A stretch of DNA of 22,225 bases from a virus, in IMG/VR virus record IMGVR_UViG_3300049783_000444, positions 1-22,225 of that record. One strand, given 5' to 3'. The translations under genes and the position numbers were made by a program. A model generated the notes under the pieces. It did not search any database. It was not told the DNA's origin and worked only from the letters and a program-made list of their open reading frames with translations. Positions 1-6,300 of the stretch are shown here, in pieces. Every line of letters begins with the position of its first letter. The stretch's first letter is position 1.

Positions 1-119
1 GGCTACTACAGTTTAACGATGGGGGGGGGGGGGTAACCTTGTGTCATACTGAAGATTTATGTGTCCTGAGGGCAACAAATGAGAAAATAGCGACATGAAC
101 AGGTGTCATTCTACCCCAG

Positions 120-146
120 AAACTGACTGTATGTTTTTGTAAGGAG
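120..146 (+). promoter_or_regulatory. Candidate shared regulatory motif, copy 1
   Basis: AAACTGACTGTATGT (120-134) matches AAACTGACTATACGT (9041-9055) at 13 of 15 bases. The likeness continues more weakly for 12 further bases, ending in AGGA in both. Both copies lie in non-coding DNA on the same strand. A phage promoter or regulator site would explain this, but two copies do not define a consensus. Confidence 0.3.
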
Positions 147-155
147 TTCTCTTTA

Positions 156-216
156 CTAAGGAAGTTTCTTTAGTCTTACTCAGGAGTATAGAACTTCAGG
201 AGATTAACTTCCTTAG
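156..216. repeat. 11-bp perfect inverted repeat
   Basis: CTAAGGAAGTT (156-166) and AACTTCCTTAG (206-216) are exact reverse complements separated by 39 bases. There is no T tract after the second arm, so a simple terminator is unlikely. A cruciform, protein-binding site or origin element is possible. Confidence 0.55.
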
Positions 217-221
217 AAGAC

Positions 222-330
222 TCATGAGATAACACATGAGTAGACTCATGATACTAAAACCTGAGGATCATACTTCATGAGAAGTCTCAAGAGTCCTACA
301 AGAGTCACCACTAAGGATCATATTTCATGA
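222..330. repeat. Four TCATGA palindromes
   Basis: TCATGA occurs at 222-227, 246-251, 275-280 and 325-330, and the nine-base word GACTCATGA is repeated at 219-227 and 243-251. Such clustering in non-coding DNA suggests an operator or iteron-like array. Caution: the same hexamer also occurs in coding parts of the window, with three copies between 834 and 860. Confidence 0.4.
261..330 (+). repeat. 20-base direct repeat, two copies 50 bp apart
   Basis: CTGAGGATCATACTTCATGA at 261-280 recurs as CTAAGGATCATATTTCATGA at 311-330, differing at two positions, with start points exactly 50 bases apart. Both differences are transitions. The function is unknown. Confidence 0.65.
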
Positions 331-446
331 TGCTCTAACCTCCTTAGTTTTTGGGTAGTAATGACATTAGATATTGACTTCAGGTTCCAACTACTGTAGT
401 TAAGAATCATACGAAATAACAAATAACATAACCTAGGAGAATACCA

Positions 447-593
447 ATGCTTACATTTGAAGAATGGTACAAGAGGCAATACCCAGACTTAGACCCTGAT
501 GCAGATGACTTATATGAGCAATTCAAGGGGTGCTATACTCACGGATATAACTACGGTGTGTGGATGACTCTAACAGATGGTCCAGAGTTGTAG
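447..593 (+). CDS. Hypothetical small acidic protein (48 aa)
   Basis: The first plausible gene. The ATG at 447 follows a good ribosome-binding site, AGGAGA at 435-440, six bases upstream. The 48-residue product is acidic and rich in Tyr and Asp, with no membrane segment or Cys motif. It reads MLTFEEWYKRQ at the start and ends GPEL. No family is recognised. It sits directly upstream of the tRNA gene, so the two may share a transcript. The strong ribosome-binding site and fitting spacing support it despite its size. Confidence 0.6.
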   Translation: MLTFEEWYKRQYPDLDPDADDLYEQFKGCYTHGYNYGVWMTLTDGPEL

Positions 594-611
594 TCTCTAG
601 AGAATAACAAA

Positions 612-686
612 GGAAGTAGAGTGTGAAGGTTGCACGCAGCGCTCATAACGCTTGTAGATCGGGTTCAATTCCCCATGCTTCCACCA
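612..686 (+). tRNA. tRNA with CAT anticodon (Met or Ile2)
   Basis: A full cloverleaf can be drawn. The acceptor stem is GGAAGTA with TGCTTCC (one G-T pair). The D stem is GTGT/GCAC with a GG-containing loop. The anticodon arm CAGCG-CTCATAA-CGCTT has four good pairs, a mismatch at the base, and anticodon CAT. The variable loop has five bases. The T arm has loop TTCAATT, with one C-C mismatch in its stem. The discriminator is A and the terminal CCA is encoded. G1-C72 pairing argues against a normal initiator tRNA, so this is elongator Met or, if the wobble C is modified to lysidine, Ile(AUA). Confidence 0.85.
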
Positions 687-745
687 AGGATTACCACGCA
701 AGCTATAACACTTGCTTTTCGCAAAAGAAAGCCAAATGGCTTGCC
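686..745 (+). repeat. Partial echo of the tRNA plus short hairpins
   Basis: From 686 to 715 the sequence resembles the D-loop to anticodon part of the tRNA (626-655) if small gaps are allowed: AAGG, then CACGCA, then GCT-ATAAC-CTTG recur in the same order, exactly 60 bases downstream. It does not fold into a tRNA. Three very short hairpins follow one another: GCAAG/CTTGC (698-715), CTTTT/AAAAG (715-727) and AGCC/GGCT (730-741). A decayed tandem duplication of the tRNA is the simplest reading. Confidence 0.35.
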
Positions 746-762
746 TAGGAGACACTATTCAA

Positions 763-1026
763 ATGACAGAAGTTAACCCTGAGATACGCAACCGTATTCG
801 TCTAGCTGTTGCAGCATATGCTTATGAGTATTGTCATGACTCAATCATGATCGATCATGAGTTTGACGAGTTGTCTCTAAAGATAGACCCTGAGGCTGAC
901 ACAGGTAATGCTTTACTAGATAACTTCTTTAGGTTACACTTTGAGCCATCTACAGGAATGTGGATTAGGAATCATCCTGAGAAAGAAAAGATCATGATGT
1001 TATACTATCAATATTACAAAGGATAA
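763..1026 (+). CDS. Conserved hypothetical phage protein (87 aa)
   Basis: The start at 763 (MTEVNPEIR) is chosen because AGGAGA lies at 747-752. A TTG at 712 and an ATG at 736 are in frame, but the sequence before 763 looks like the tRNA-derived leader. The 87-residue protein is predicted to be helical, with an N-terminal segment (EIRNRIRLAVAAYAYEY) followed by HEFDELSLKIDP and a GNALLDNFF...GMWI pattern. The layout resembles a small protein seen in other alphaproteobacterial phages (recollection, not searched). It has no membrane segment and no known catalytic motif. Its 5' part contains three TCATGA words. Confidence 0.75.
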   Translation: MTEVNPEIRNRIRLAVAAYAYEYCHDSIMIDHEFDELSLKIDPEADTGNALLDNFFRLHFEPSTGMWIRNHPEKEKIMMLYYQYYKG

Positions 1027-1031
1027 CCACT

Positions 1032-1196
1032 ATGAACGCAGCAGTATTAGTCATTGTCCTACACGGGCAAGTAACATGTGAGCCTTACGTAAGAAGCGAC
1101 CTTATACCTGAAGCTGCTGAGGTGTATTGTATGGCAGCGGATAGGGCACCAGAGGCTACACTAAGGCCACAAATGAGACCAACAGGAGAAGAGTAA
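1032..1196 (+). CDS. Hypothetical small protein (54 aa)
   Basis: ATG at 1032 lies five bases after the previous stop, and the gene ends at 1196, where TAATG overlaps the next start by one base. The N-terminus (NAAVLVIVL) is hydrophobic and is followed by two Cys (16 and 33). This could be a short exported or membrane-associated peptide, but the hydrophobic stretch is only about nine residues. No family is recognised. The tight junctions on both sides support it as real. Confidence 0.55.
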   Translation: MNAAVLVIVLHGQVTCEPYVRSDLIPEAAEVYCMAADRAPEATLRPQMRPTGEE

Positions 1197-1357
1197 TGAC
1201 TGAGGCATGTGACGAATGTAAGGATTTCCCTATGCAAACAGATTGCACAGGTTTAACTGAGGAAGCTCCTTGTCCATATGGTGAGGAAATCACAGGTAAT
1301 CTTACGCCATGTAACTGCTGTGAAGAACAACAACAAAGATGTAGGGAAGATATCTAA
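1196..1357 (+). CDS. Cys-rich microprotein (53 aa)
   Basis: Overlaps both neighbours by one base (TAATG at each end), typical of translational coupling into thyX. The 53-residue product has eight Cys, at positions 5, 8, 17, 26, 39, 41, 42 and 49, including CxxC and CxCC arrangements. It is acidic overall, with a run of three Gln near the end. Zinc binding is a reasonable guess from the Cys content. No named family is recognised. Confidence 0.6.
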   Translation: MTEACDECKDFPMQTDCTGLTEEAPCPYGEEITGNLTPCNCCEEQQQRCREDI

Positions 1358-2262
1358 TGACTAACCAGATAATCGTACAACTAAACCCTGACGTACCACC
1401 CACAGGGTCAGACCTTGGCATTGTTAACGCAGCACGTAAGTCCTTTGGTAGACGCAGTGAGTGGGAGTATGTTCACCCAGACGGCACCATATGGAATACA
1501 GTTGAGGAGATTCAGTCTTACTATCAGATAGATGACGACGGGGTACAGACTTGGGTAACTAGGCAACTCAAGGATAAAGACAAACGGTTGCTTGAGTTCC
1601 TAGCGCGGGGTATGACTGCTGCTGACTTTGATGAGTTTCTTAAGGTGGTTGCAGAAGCAGGTTCAGATGTGTCAGGGGGGTGGCAGGACGAGGAAGAGAT
1701 ACTCTCTAAACTCCTATGGCAATGGCGCAACACACCTACGCATGACACACCGTTCAACCACGGGTTCTTCTCCTTTGAGGTTAAGGCGCCTATCTTTGTA
1801 GCACGACACTTGGTTAAGCATGAGTACCTTATCATGAGTGAGTACTCACGTAGGTACATCACTGATGACGTAGAGTTCTACACACCTGAGGTATGGCGTA
1901 AGGCTGCTGCTGATGTTAAGCAGGGTAGCTCTGATGAGGCTGTGACAAGACTACAGGTAGGGGAAGACTTAAGTTATGACCTTCAAGGTATCGTAGGTAT
2001 GAAGGTTGAGAGTATGCAGATACTATATAAACAGCTTATCCTATCTGGAGTAGCACCTGAGCAAGCACGTATGGTATTACCTCAGTCTCTCATGACGTCG
2101 TGGACATGGAGTGGTACACTAGGAGCCTTTGCTAATATGTGTAAGCTACGGTTGAGCAGTGACACACAGGCTGAGACACGGGTTGTAGCTCAGGCTGTAT
2201 ACGAAGAGTTGAAGAAGCAGTTCCCTGTGGCTGCACCATTGTTGGTCGAAGGGGTACTATAG
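1357..2262 (+). CDS. thyX: Flavin-dependent thymidylate synthase ThyX
   Basis: Makes dTMP from dUMP using methylene-tetrahydrofolate, FAD and NADPH, which supplies thymidine for phage DNA. The protein has 301 residues, somewhat longer than the usual 220-250. Conserved blocks are visible: FNHGFFSFEVKAPIFVARHLVKH (about 133-155), the signature region at 154-167 ending SEYSRRY, ARMVLPQSLMT (237-247), and the C-terminal QAETR (271-275), which corresponds to the family's Q-x-E-x-R element. The signature differs from the usual RHRxxSxNExSxRY: Lys for the first Arg, Glu for the second, Ile for the first Ser, Ser for Asn. It starts in a TAATG overlap with the preceding Cys-rich gene and is followed without a gap by the next ATG. 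Confidence 0.92.
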   Translation: MTNQIIVQLNPDVPPTGSDLGIVNAARKSFGRRSEWEYVHPDGTIWNTVEEIQSYYQIDDDGVQTWVTRQLKDKDKRLLEFLARGMTAADFDEFLKVVAEAGSDVSGGWQDEEEILSKLLWQWRNTPTHDTPFNHGFFSFEVKAPIFVARHLVKHEYLIMSEYSRRYITDDVEFYTPEVWRKAAADVKQGSSDEAVTRLQVGEDLSYDLQGIVGMKVESMQILYKQLILSGVAPEQARMVLPQSLMTSWTWSGTLGAFANMCKLRLSSDTQAETRVVAQAVYEELKKQFPVAAPLLVEGVL

Positions 2263-2439
2263 ATGGACGAAGAACACTATGCAGACTGGGAGTGGCAACC
2301 ACTTGATCGAATGCCAGATGGTTGTAATGAGGTATCTATCAAGAATACCAAAGGAGATGTAATTGAGATGTGTTCTTGTGACTACTGGTGGAAGTCTGAC
2401 GATGATAAGGCAGGGTTTACATCCTTCCGTTACACATAA
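2263..2439 (+). CDS. Hypothetical small acidic protein (58 aa)
   Basis: ATG follows the thyX stop with no intervening base, so it is likely translated by re-initiation. The 58-residue protein is rich in Asp, Glu and Trp (DWEWQ, YWWKSDDD) and has a central CNEVSIKNTKGDVIEMCSC stretch with three Cys. No family is recognised. The size and the Trp/Asp-rich ends are typical of phage accessory microproteins. Confidence 0.6.
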   Translation: MDEEHYADWEWQPLDRMPDGCNEVSIKNTKGDVIEMCSCDYWWKSDDDKAGFTSFRYT

Positions 2440-2454
2440 TTAAGGAGTGATCTG

Positions 2455-2634
2455 ATGTACGTGTATATTAAAGTAAAGCCTAACTATATTACTGGTGAAA
2501 ATCAAATGTATGTTGAGGTAGAGGGTATTGACTCTTATGGTAACAGTGGGACAGACTACGATATTATTACCAGAGAGATGTTACTAGCGGTTTTGGGTGA
2601 TTCACATCTAGAGGTATTAAAGAAACAGGAGTGA
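2455..2634 (+). CDS. Hypothetical small protein (59 aa)
   Basis: A strong site, AAGGAG at 2442-2447, lies eight bases before the ATG at 2455. The 59-residue product begins MYVYIKVKPNYITG and is probably beta-rich at its start and helical at its end (EMLLAVLGD...LEVLKKQE). No Cys and no membrane segment. No family is recognised. The next gene begins five bases after its stop. Confidence 0.6.
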   Translation: MYVYIKVKPNYITGENQMYVEVEGIDSYGNSGTDYDIITREMLLAVLGDSHLEVLKKQE

Positions 2635-2638
2635 TACA

Positions 2639-2767
2639 ATGGACTACCAAGGTAACAGTAGGCTTGGGTCTTACAAACGTTGCAAATGTGGTTATGCAGA
2701 CTTTGATACCGACTGGGGTAAAACCTGTAAAAACTGCGGTAAATCAAAAGAGCCTGAGAAGGATTAA
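2639..2767 (+). CDS. Zinc-ribbon microprotein (42 aa)
   Basis: A 42-residue protein with a CxC at 15/17 and a CxxC at 30/33, separated by 12 residues containing DFDTDWGK. This is the layout of a minimal zinc ribbon. It is basic at both ends. Its stop (2765-2767) is one base before the next start at 2769. A longer reading frame covers the same bases in another phase, but the paired Cys motif and tight spacing favour this one. A DNA- or RNA-binding or adaptor role is possible but unproven. Confidence 0.6.
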   Translation: MDYQGNSRLGSYKRCKCGYADFDTDWGKTCKNCGKSKEPEKD

Positions 2768-2768
2768 G

Positions 2769-3032
2769 ATGATGACATGGAATACAAACATGAGTGAAGC
2801 CCCAAGGGGAGCCACAGAAACTAAGGAGATTACACACTGGAAGTCTGGTAAGCCATTTACTAAAGCTATTACTATCAAGAGACCCATACTACTGTCGGTA
2901 TCAGGTGAGGTAATCCAGTCGTACTGGTCTGACCTAAGAAATACATGGTGTGGTATCTCTGATGATGAGACACCGGATGCTTGGATGCTTTGGCCTGAGC
3001 CTTATGATGTAGGTGGGGAGTCTGACCAGTGA
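2769..3032 (+). CDS. Hypothetical protein (87 aa)
   Basis: The start at 2769 follows GAGAAGG (2756-2762) at a spacing of six bases. The frame stays open back to about 2631, but that part overlaps the zinc-ribbon gene in another phase. Further in-frame ATGs are at 2772 and 2790. The protein has a central segment with HWKSGKPF and an extended C-terminal part rich in Trp and Pro (WMLWPEPYD). No family is recognised. It ends in a GTGA overlap with the next gene. Confidence 0.6.
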   Translation: MMTWNTNMSEAPRGATETKEITHWKSGKPFTKAITIKRPILLSVSGEVIQSYWSDLRNTWCGISDDETPDAWMLWPEPYDVGGESDQ

Positions 3033-3223
3033 CCAACGCAGACATGAGTGAAATCCAGCACATCGCCGATGGCGGATCATGGTGCCTAGACGGTCGCAAG
3101 GAGCGAAAGCTGGCAAGGTTGGGTTACATAGAAACACGGGCGGGGCAGTATGGTTGGTTTGCGACGGAAAAGGGGCGTCTGGTTGTGACCCCTACAATTA
3201 CACCAAAAGAGGAGGGCAAGTGA
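3029..3223 (+). CDS. Possible winged-helix microprotein (64 aa)
   Basis: The GTG start at 3029 overlaps the upstream TGA (GTGA), with GGGGAG eight bases before it. An ATG at 3044 is a possible alternative. The pattern KERKLARLGYIETRAG...WFATEKGRLVV resembles the recognition helix and wing of small winged-helix proteins (helix, then loop with Gly, then T-x-K-G-R-x-L). This is inference from the pattern. The gene is richer in G+C (about 56% over 3041-3180) than the next gene (about 44%), which suggests a separate origin. Confidence 0.65.
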   Translation: MTNADMSEIQHIADGGSWCLDGRKERKLARLGYIETRAGQYGWFATEKGRLVVTPTITPKEEGK

Positions 3224-3378
3224 TGCAGTACAAGATTGCCAGAGAGCCTACTGTAGGTCTTCTTGAAGCTTCTGTTAAGTTCTATTTCCTTTCAGAGGGA
3301 TGGGAGCTTCAAGGGGGTGTATCTTACGACGGTTCCTGTTATACACAAGCTGTTGTACTCAAGAGGATTAACACATGA
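3223..3378 (+). CDS. DUF1737-like protein (51 aa)
   Basis: ATG at 3223 overlaps the previous stop (TGATG) and is preceded by GAGGAGG. The frame extends upstream to 3079, but the overlap and ribosome-binding site define 3223. The product has the DUF1737 pattern: YKI..EPTVGLLEASV, then EGWELQGGVS, then a C-terminal TQAVVLK. These proteins are about 50-60 residues and are found in bacteria and phages; their function is unknown. It overlaps the primase-helicase start by four bases (ATGA). Confidence 0.75.
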   Translation: MQYKIAREPTVGLLEASVKFYFLSEGWELQGGVSYDGSCYTQAVVLKRINT

Positions 3379-5117
3379 CTGAACTGAGGAATCAACCATG
3401 CCCACACCTAGAATGTGGATCATCTGATGCCTTCGGGTTTGACCCAGACAAAGGTTATGGCGGATGCTTCTCTTGCGGCAATGGCTACCCTAGCAAGGGA
3501 ATGACAATACATGGGTGGGCTAAGGATAAATACCCATTGAAACCTATGAAGCCTCGTGCTGTTGGGGACTCACCATGGGAGACTAAAGAAGAACAAGAGG
3601 CAAACAACTATTGGGATAATTACGTGATGGACACAGATGATATTGATGAGATTGCAGATGTACTTGAGGAGGATGTCTATGAGGCAGTTGGATTTGTCAA
3701 AGAAGCTAAGGTATCAGATAGAAATATCCTTAGTAGCACTTTCAAACACTTCGGTGTTCAGGTGTATACAGATGACAATGATGTAGTAATTAAGCATGTG
3801 TATCCTTACCCAGCAGGGGGTACCAAGACACGCCTATGTCTACACAAGAAACCTAAGAAGTTCCCTTGTGATGGTGACATCAGCAGTCTCTTCGGCCTTA
3901 ACTTGTTTCCACCCTCTAGTAGTCGTCAAGTGACTGTGACTGAGGGTGAATGTGATGCTATGGCAGTCTGGCAGATGATCCAAGGGGGAGGCTATACTAA
4001 CCCAGTGGTGTCAGTCCCTAGTGCTACAGTTGGTGCTAAGGTATGGGCTAATGTTAAGAGCTACCTTGATAGCTTCGATAAGATCATCCTGAGTGTTGAT
4101 AATGATAAGGCTGGTAATGAACTAGCTGAGACTATGGCTAAGATGTTCTTGGGTAAGGTCTACAGGGTCAATCATGGCCTACACAAGGATGCTAATGACT
4201 TCCTTATGGCTGGGCAAGGGGATGCTTTTAAGAAGGCTTGGTGGGCAGCTAAGAAGGTCAAAGATGAGAGCATCCTGAGTAATCCTGATGACTACATCAA
4301 TCTATACAAAGAAAGCCCTGACTTCGAGTATTTCAAGACGGGTATTCCTGAGTTAGATCGTAAGATGCTGGGGATTTGCAAAGGGTATATCACTCTGATT
4401 CAATCTCCTACAGGTCTTGGGAAGTCTGAGGTTATGCGGTATCTGGAGTATCAACTACTGAAGAACTCAGACTATCGTGTAGCATCATGTCGTAAGGAGG
4501 AGCCAAAGGTTCGTTCACTGCTAGGTCTAGTGTCATATGACTTGGGTACTAATGTTACACTTAAGAAGTTCATTGATGAGAAGGGCCTAGATGATGAGGT
4601 ACAGGAGTCTATCACTAGCCTGACACAGGATGAACGCTTTGTAACCTTTAGTATTGATGAGACACAGACTAATGATGAAACTATGTCACAGTTGAATTAC
4701 CTAATCTCAGCTATGGATATTGACTACTTGTTTATCGAGCCAATTCAGGATATCGTATCTGGAGCTAATGCTAGTGAGAAGGAAGGGAAGCTATCTGATC
4801 TATTCACTCGTATGGGTAACATGTGTGGTGATACTGGGGTTGGTATCGTAGTTATCGCACATGAAAACACACAGGGGGGTGCTATGTATTCCTCTATGAT
4901 TACTAAGAAGGCTGGTTTCAAGATTATCCTAAGGGGTGACAGAGAGAGTGATGACCCTACGGAGCGCAACAGAACTTATGTTGAGATTAAGGAAAAGAAT
5001 CGTACAGGGCTAGGGTTTGGACCTGCTGGGGCTGTTGACTTCGACATAGAAACGTATATGTTAACACCAGTGGTTCATCATGAGCCGCCTACACCAGACA
5101 AAACAGGAGGTTGGTGA
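3375..5117 (+). CDS. Primase-helicase (T7 gp4-like)
   Basis: A bifunctional replication protein of 580 residues. It makes RNA primers and unwinds the fork ahead of the family A polymerase. The N-terminal zinc module has C9, C14, C31 and C34. The TOPRIM primase fold shows EGECD (190-194) and DND (242-244). The RecA-like helicase domain begins near TGIPELDRKM, with Walker A SPTGLGKS (344-351), a Walker B-like DYLFIEPIQDI, and the late elements VVIAHENTQG and a Gln/Arg-rich C-terminal part ending near EKNRTGLGF. Its length is close to T7 gp4 (566). It begins in an ATGA overlap with the DUF1737 gene. The DnaB-family helicase assignment is from these motifs. Confidence 0.95.
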   Translation: MTELRNQPCPHLECGSSDAFGFDPDKGYGGCFSCGNGYPSKGMTIHGWAKDKYPLKPMKPRAVGDSPWETKEEQEANNYWDNYVMDTDDIDEIADVLEEDVYEAVGFVKEAKVSDRNILSSTFKHFGVQVYTDDNDVVIKHVYPYPAGGTKTRLCLHKKPKKFPCDGDISSLFGLNLFPPSSSRQVTVTEGECDAMAVWQMIQGGGYTNPVVSVPSATVGAKVWANVKSYLDSFDKIILSVDNDKAGNELAETMAKMFLGKVYRVNHGLHKDANDFLMAGQGDAFKKAWWAAKKVKDESILSNPDDYINLYKESPDFEYFKTGIPELDRKMLGICKGYITLIQSPTGLGKSEVMRYLEYQLLKNSDYRVASCRKEEPKVRSLLGLVSYDLGTNVTLKKFIDEKGLDDEVQESITSLTQDERFVTFSIDETQTNDETMSQLNYLISAMDIDYLFIEPIQDIVSGANASEKEGKLSDLFTRMGNMCGDTGVGIVVIAHENTQGGAMYSSMITKKAGFKIILRGDRESDDPTERNRTYVEIKEKNRTGLGFGPAGAVDFDIETYMLTPVVHHEPPTPDKTGGW

Positions 5118-5118
5118 T

Positions 5119-5466
5119 ATGAACATTAGTGAGATTATAACAGAACTACGTAGGTTTTCTGGGGAAACCCCTGTAACACTGAAGTATAACGACGTAGAGG
5201 GTAATTGGGGTGACCTAGATTCTTACCGAGGTTATTACGCAGAGCTTGCGGTAGACACAGGTAGGTCCGAGGTTAAAGATGTAAACCATGTTATTAAAGC
5301 TCTAGATGAGGCAGATGGATTAACTTTTACGGGTTACAAGGGTGGGGAGTTCATGATGTCAGGCAACACTGATCTATATTGGGCTGAATATGGTAATCTA
5401 GGGCCAATAGCATCAAAAGTTTACCAGCGCGACGGACAAGTTTACATAGAGTTTGAAGAGGAATAA
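5119..5466 (+). CDS. Conserved hypothetical phage protein (115 aa)
   Basis: AGGAGG at 5105-5110 lies eight bases before the ATG at 5119, which decides the start over an in-frame upstream ATG at 5080. The protein has an N-terminal helix (ISEIITELRRF), a SYRGYYAELAVD block, a helix (VNHVIKALDEAD), then GYKGGEFMMSGNTDLYWAEYG. This arrangement (SYRGxY...GYKGGxxxM) recalls a small conserved phage protein of unknown role. It has no catalytic signature. It sits between the primase-helicase and the exonuclease. Confidence 0.8.
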   Translation: MNISEIITELRRFSGETPVTLKYNDVEGNWGDLDSYRGYYAELAVDTGRSEVKDVNHVIKALDEADGLTFTGYKGGEFMMSGNTDLYWAEYGNLGPIASKVYQRDGQVYIEFEEE

Positions 5467-5470
5467 TGAC

Positions 5471-5797
5471 ATGACTAAAACTAAAGAACTACCAGTGAAT
5501 ATCGAGACATGGGTTACTGCGCTTGAGAGTGGTGAGTATGACCAGTGTGAAGGGGCCTTGTATGATGGTGAGGGCTATTGTTGTTTAGGGGTGTACGCTA
5601 TAGCAGTCTTGGGTTATGAGGATGAGGCTATTTTAAGCTGTTCGTCTGGTACTGACAATTCGGGGCCAACGGAAGTCTACCATGAGATAAAGGAGTCTAT
5701 GTACATATGGTGCTACGAAGATGGCATAGCAATGAATGACTCTGGTGAATCTTCTTTCATAGATATTGCTAAGATGATCCGAAAAGCTTACACATAG
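5471..5797 (+). CDS. Conserved hypothetical phage protein (108 aa)
   Basis: The start at 5471 has GAGGAA seven to nine bases upstream; an in-frame TTG at 5453 is less likely. The N-terminus holds W..ALESGEYDQCEGALYDGEGYCCLGV, a pattern I associate with a widespread phage protein of unknown function (ALxSGxYxQ...CCLGV). The C-terminal half, FIDIAKMIRKAYT, is helical. The two adjacent Cys (CC) are part of the conserved motif. It lies just upstream of the exonuclease and probably shares its transcript. Confidence 0.75.
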   Translation: MTKTKELPVNIETWVTALESGEYDQCEGALYDGEGYCCLGVYAIAVLGYEDEAILSCSSGTDNSGPTEVYHEIKESMYIWCYEDGIAMNDSGESSFIDIAKMIRKAYT

Positions 5798-5808
5798 GGA
5801 GAGTTCTA

Positions 5809-6300
5809 ATGACTAAGAAGGTAGTAGTGATTGACACAGAAGGCGATGGACTATCTCATGATGCTACTATCTTTCACGTCATGGGTTGGACATATGATGG
5901 GTTGACAGTGGAGACTACCCACAGTGAGTTTCACATGAAGTGTATGCTGGAGGAATGGCTACGGGATGACTACAAGATTGTCATTCATAATGCCATGAGA
6001 CATGATGTGTCACTCTTCATGAGGGTACTTGATATCCACCTGCCAGTTAGTTCCTATGTAGATACTCTGGCATTATCATGGACACTAAATCATGATAAGT
6101 CTAAACATGGCCTAGGGGAATATGGGGAATACTTCGGTGTACCTAAGCCTGATGTGGAGTTCTGGAGTATTCAAGAGGGACAGACACAAGATGAGTTTCA
6201 GGAGATCATGCGCAATCGTGTGACTGAGGATGTGAAGATCAACTGGATGCTATGGAAACAACTAGAGGGTAAGTTAGGAGAGCTTTATGGGACTATCTAA
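5809..6300 (+). CDS. Free-standing 3'-5' exonuclease of a split DNA polymerase
   Basis: A DnaQ-like proofreading domain of 163 residues. Exo I is DTEGDG, with D9 and E11. Exo II is HNAMRHD, with D66. A VDTLALS block (84-90) and a GLGEYGEYFG region follow. Exo III is RVTED with the acidic D141. The usual Exo III Tyr, four residues before the Asp, is replaced by Arg137. The four metal-binding acidic residues expected from T7 polymerase (D5, E7, D65, D174) all have counterparts. The order and content match the N-terminal part of T7-type family A polymerase, whose polymerase domain here is a separate gene at 7361. It most likely acts with that polymerase as a proofreading partner. Confidence 0.88.
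   Translation: MTKKVVVIDTEGDGLSHDATIFHVMGWTYDGLTVETTHSEFHMKCMLEEWLRDDYKIVIHNAMRHDVSLFMRVLDIHLPVSSYVDTLALSWTLNHDKSKHGLGEYGEYFGVPKPDVEFWSIQEGQTQDEFQEIMRNRVTEDVKINWMLWKQLEGKLGELYGTI

Larger units (their letters stand above)
1..446. other. Non-coding, repeat-rich left region
   Basis: No convincing gene is seen in the first 446 bases. The region starts with a run of 13 G (21-33), then carries many short related words: four copies of the palindrome TCATGA, a 20-base imperfect direct repeat, an 11-bp inverted repeat, and several AGGAG/CTCAGG-like words. It lies immediately upstream of the first small genes, so it could hold early promoters, operators, or a replication origin. This is inference: no known origin or promoter consensus was recognised. 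Confidence 0.6.

Noticed and set aside
261-330. CRISPR-like array
   Set aside because: Only two copies of the 20-base unit, with differences, and no regular spacers.
374-402. TTGACT with 17-base spacer as a sigma-70 promoter before the first gene
   Set aside because: The -10 position reads TAGTTA, a poor match, and no better -10 lies at the right spacing. One good -35 word is not enough.
703-741. A second tRNA after the first
   Set aside because: The echo of the anticodon region has an eight-base loop and no acceptor or T arm can be drawn.
2631-3032. A 133-codon frame starting at 2631
   Set aside because: Its first 46 codons overlap a gene with a clear zinc-ribbon pattern in another phase. 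The ribosome-binding site supports a start at 2769.
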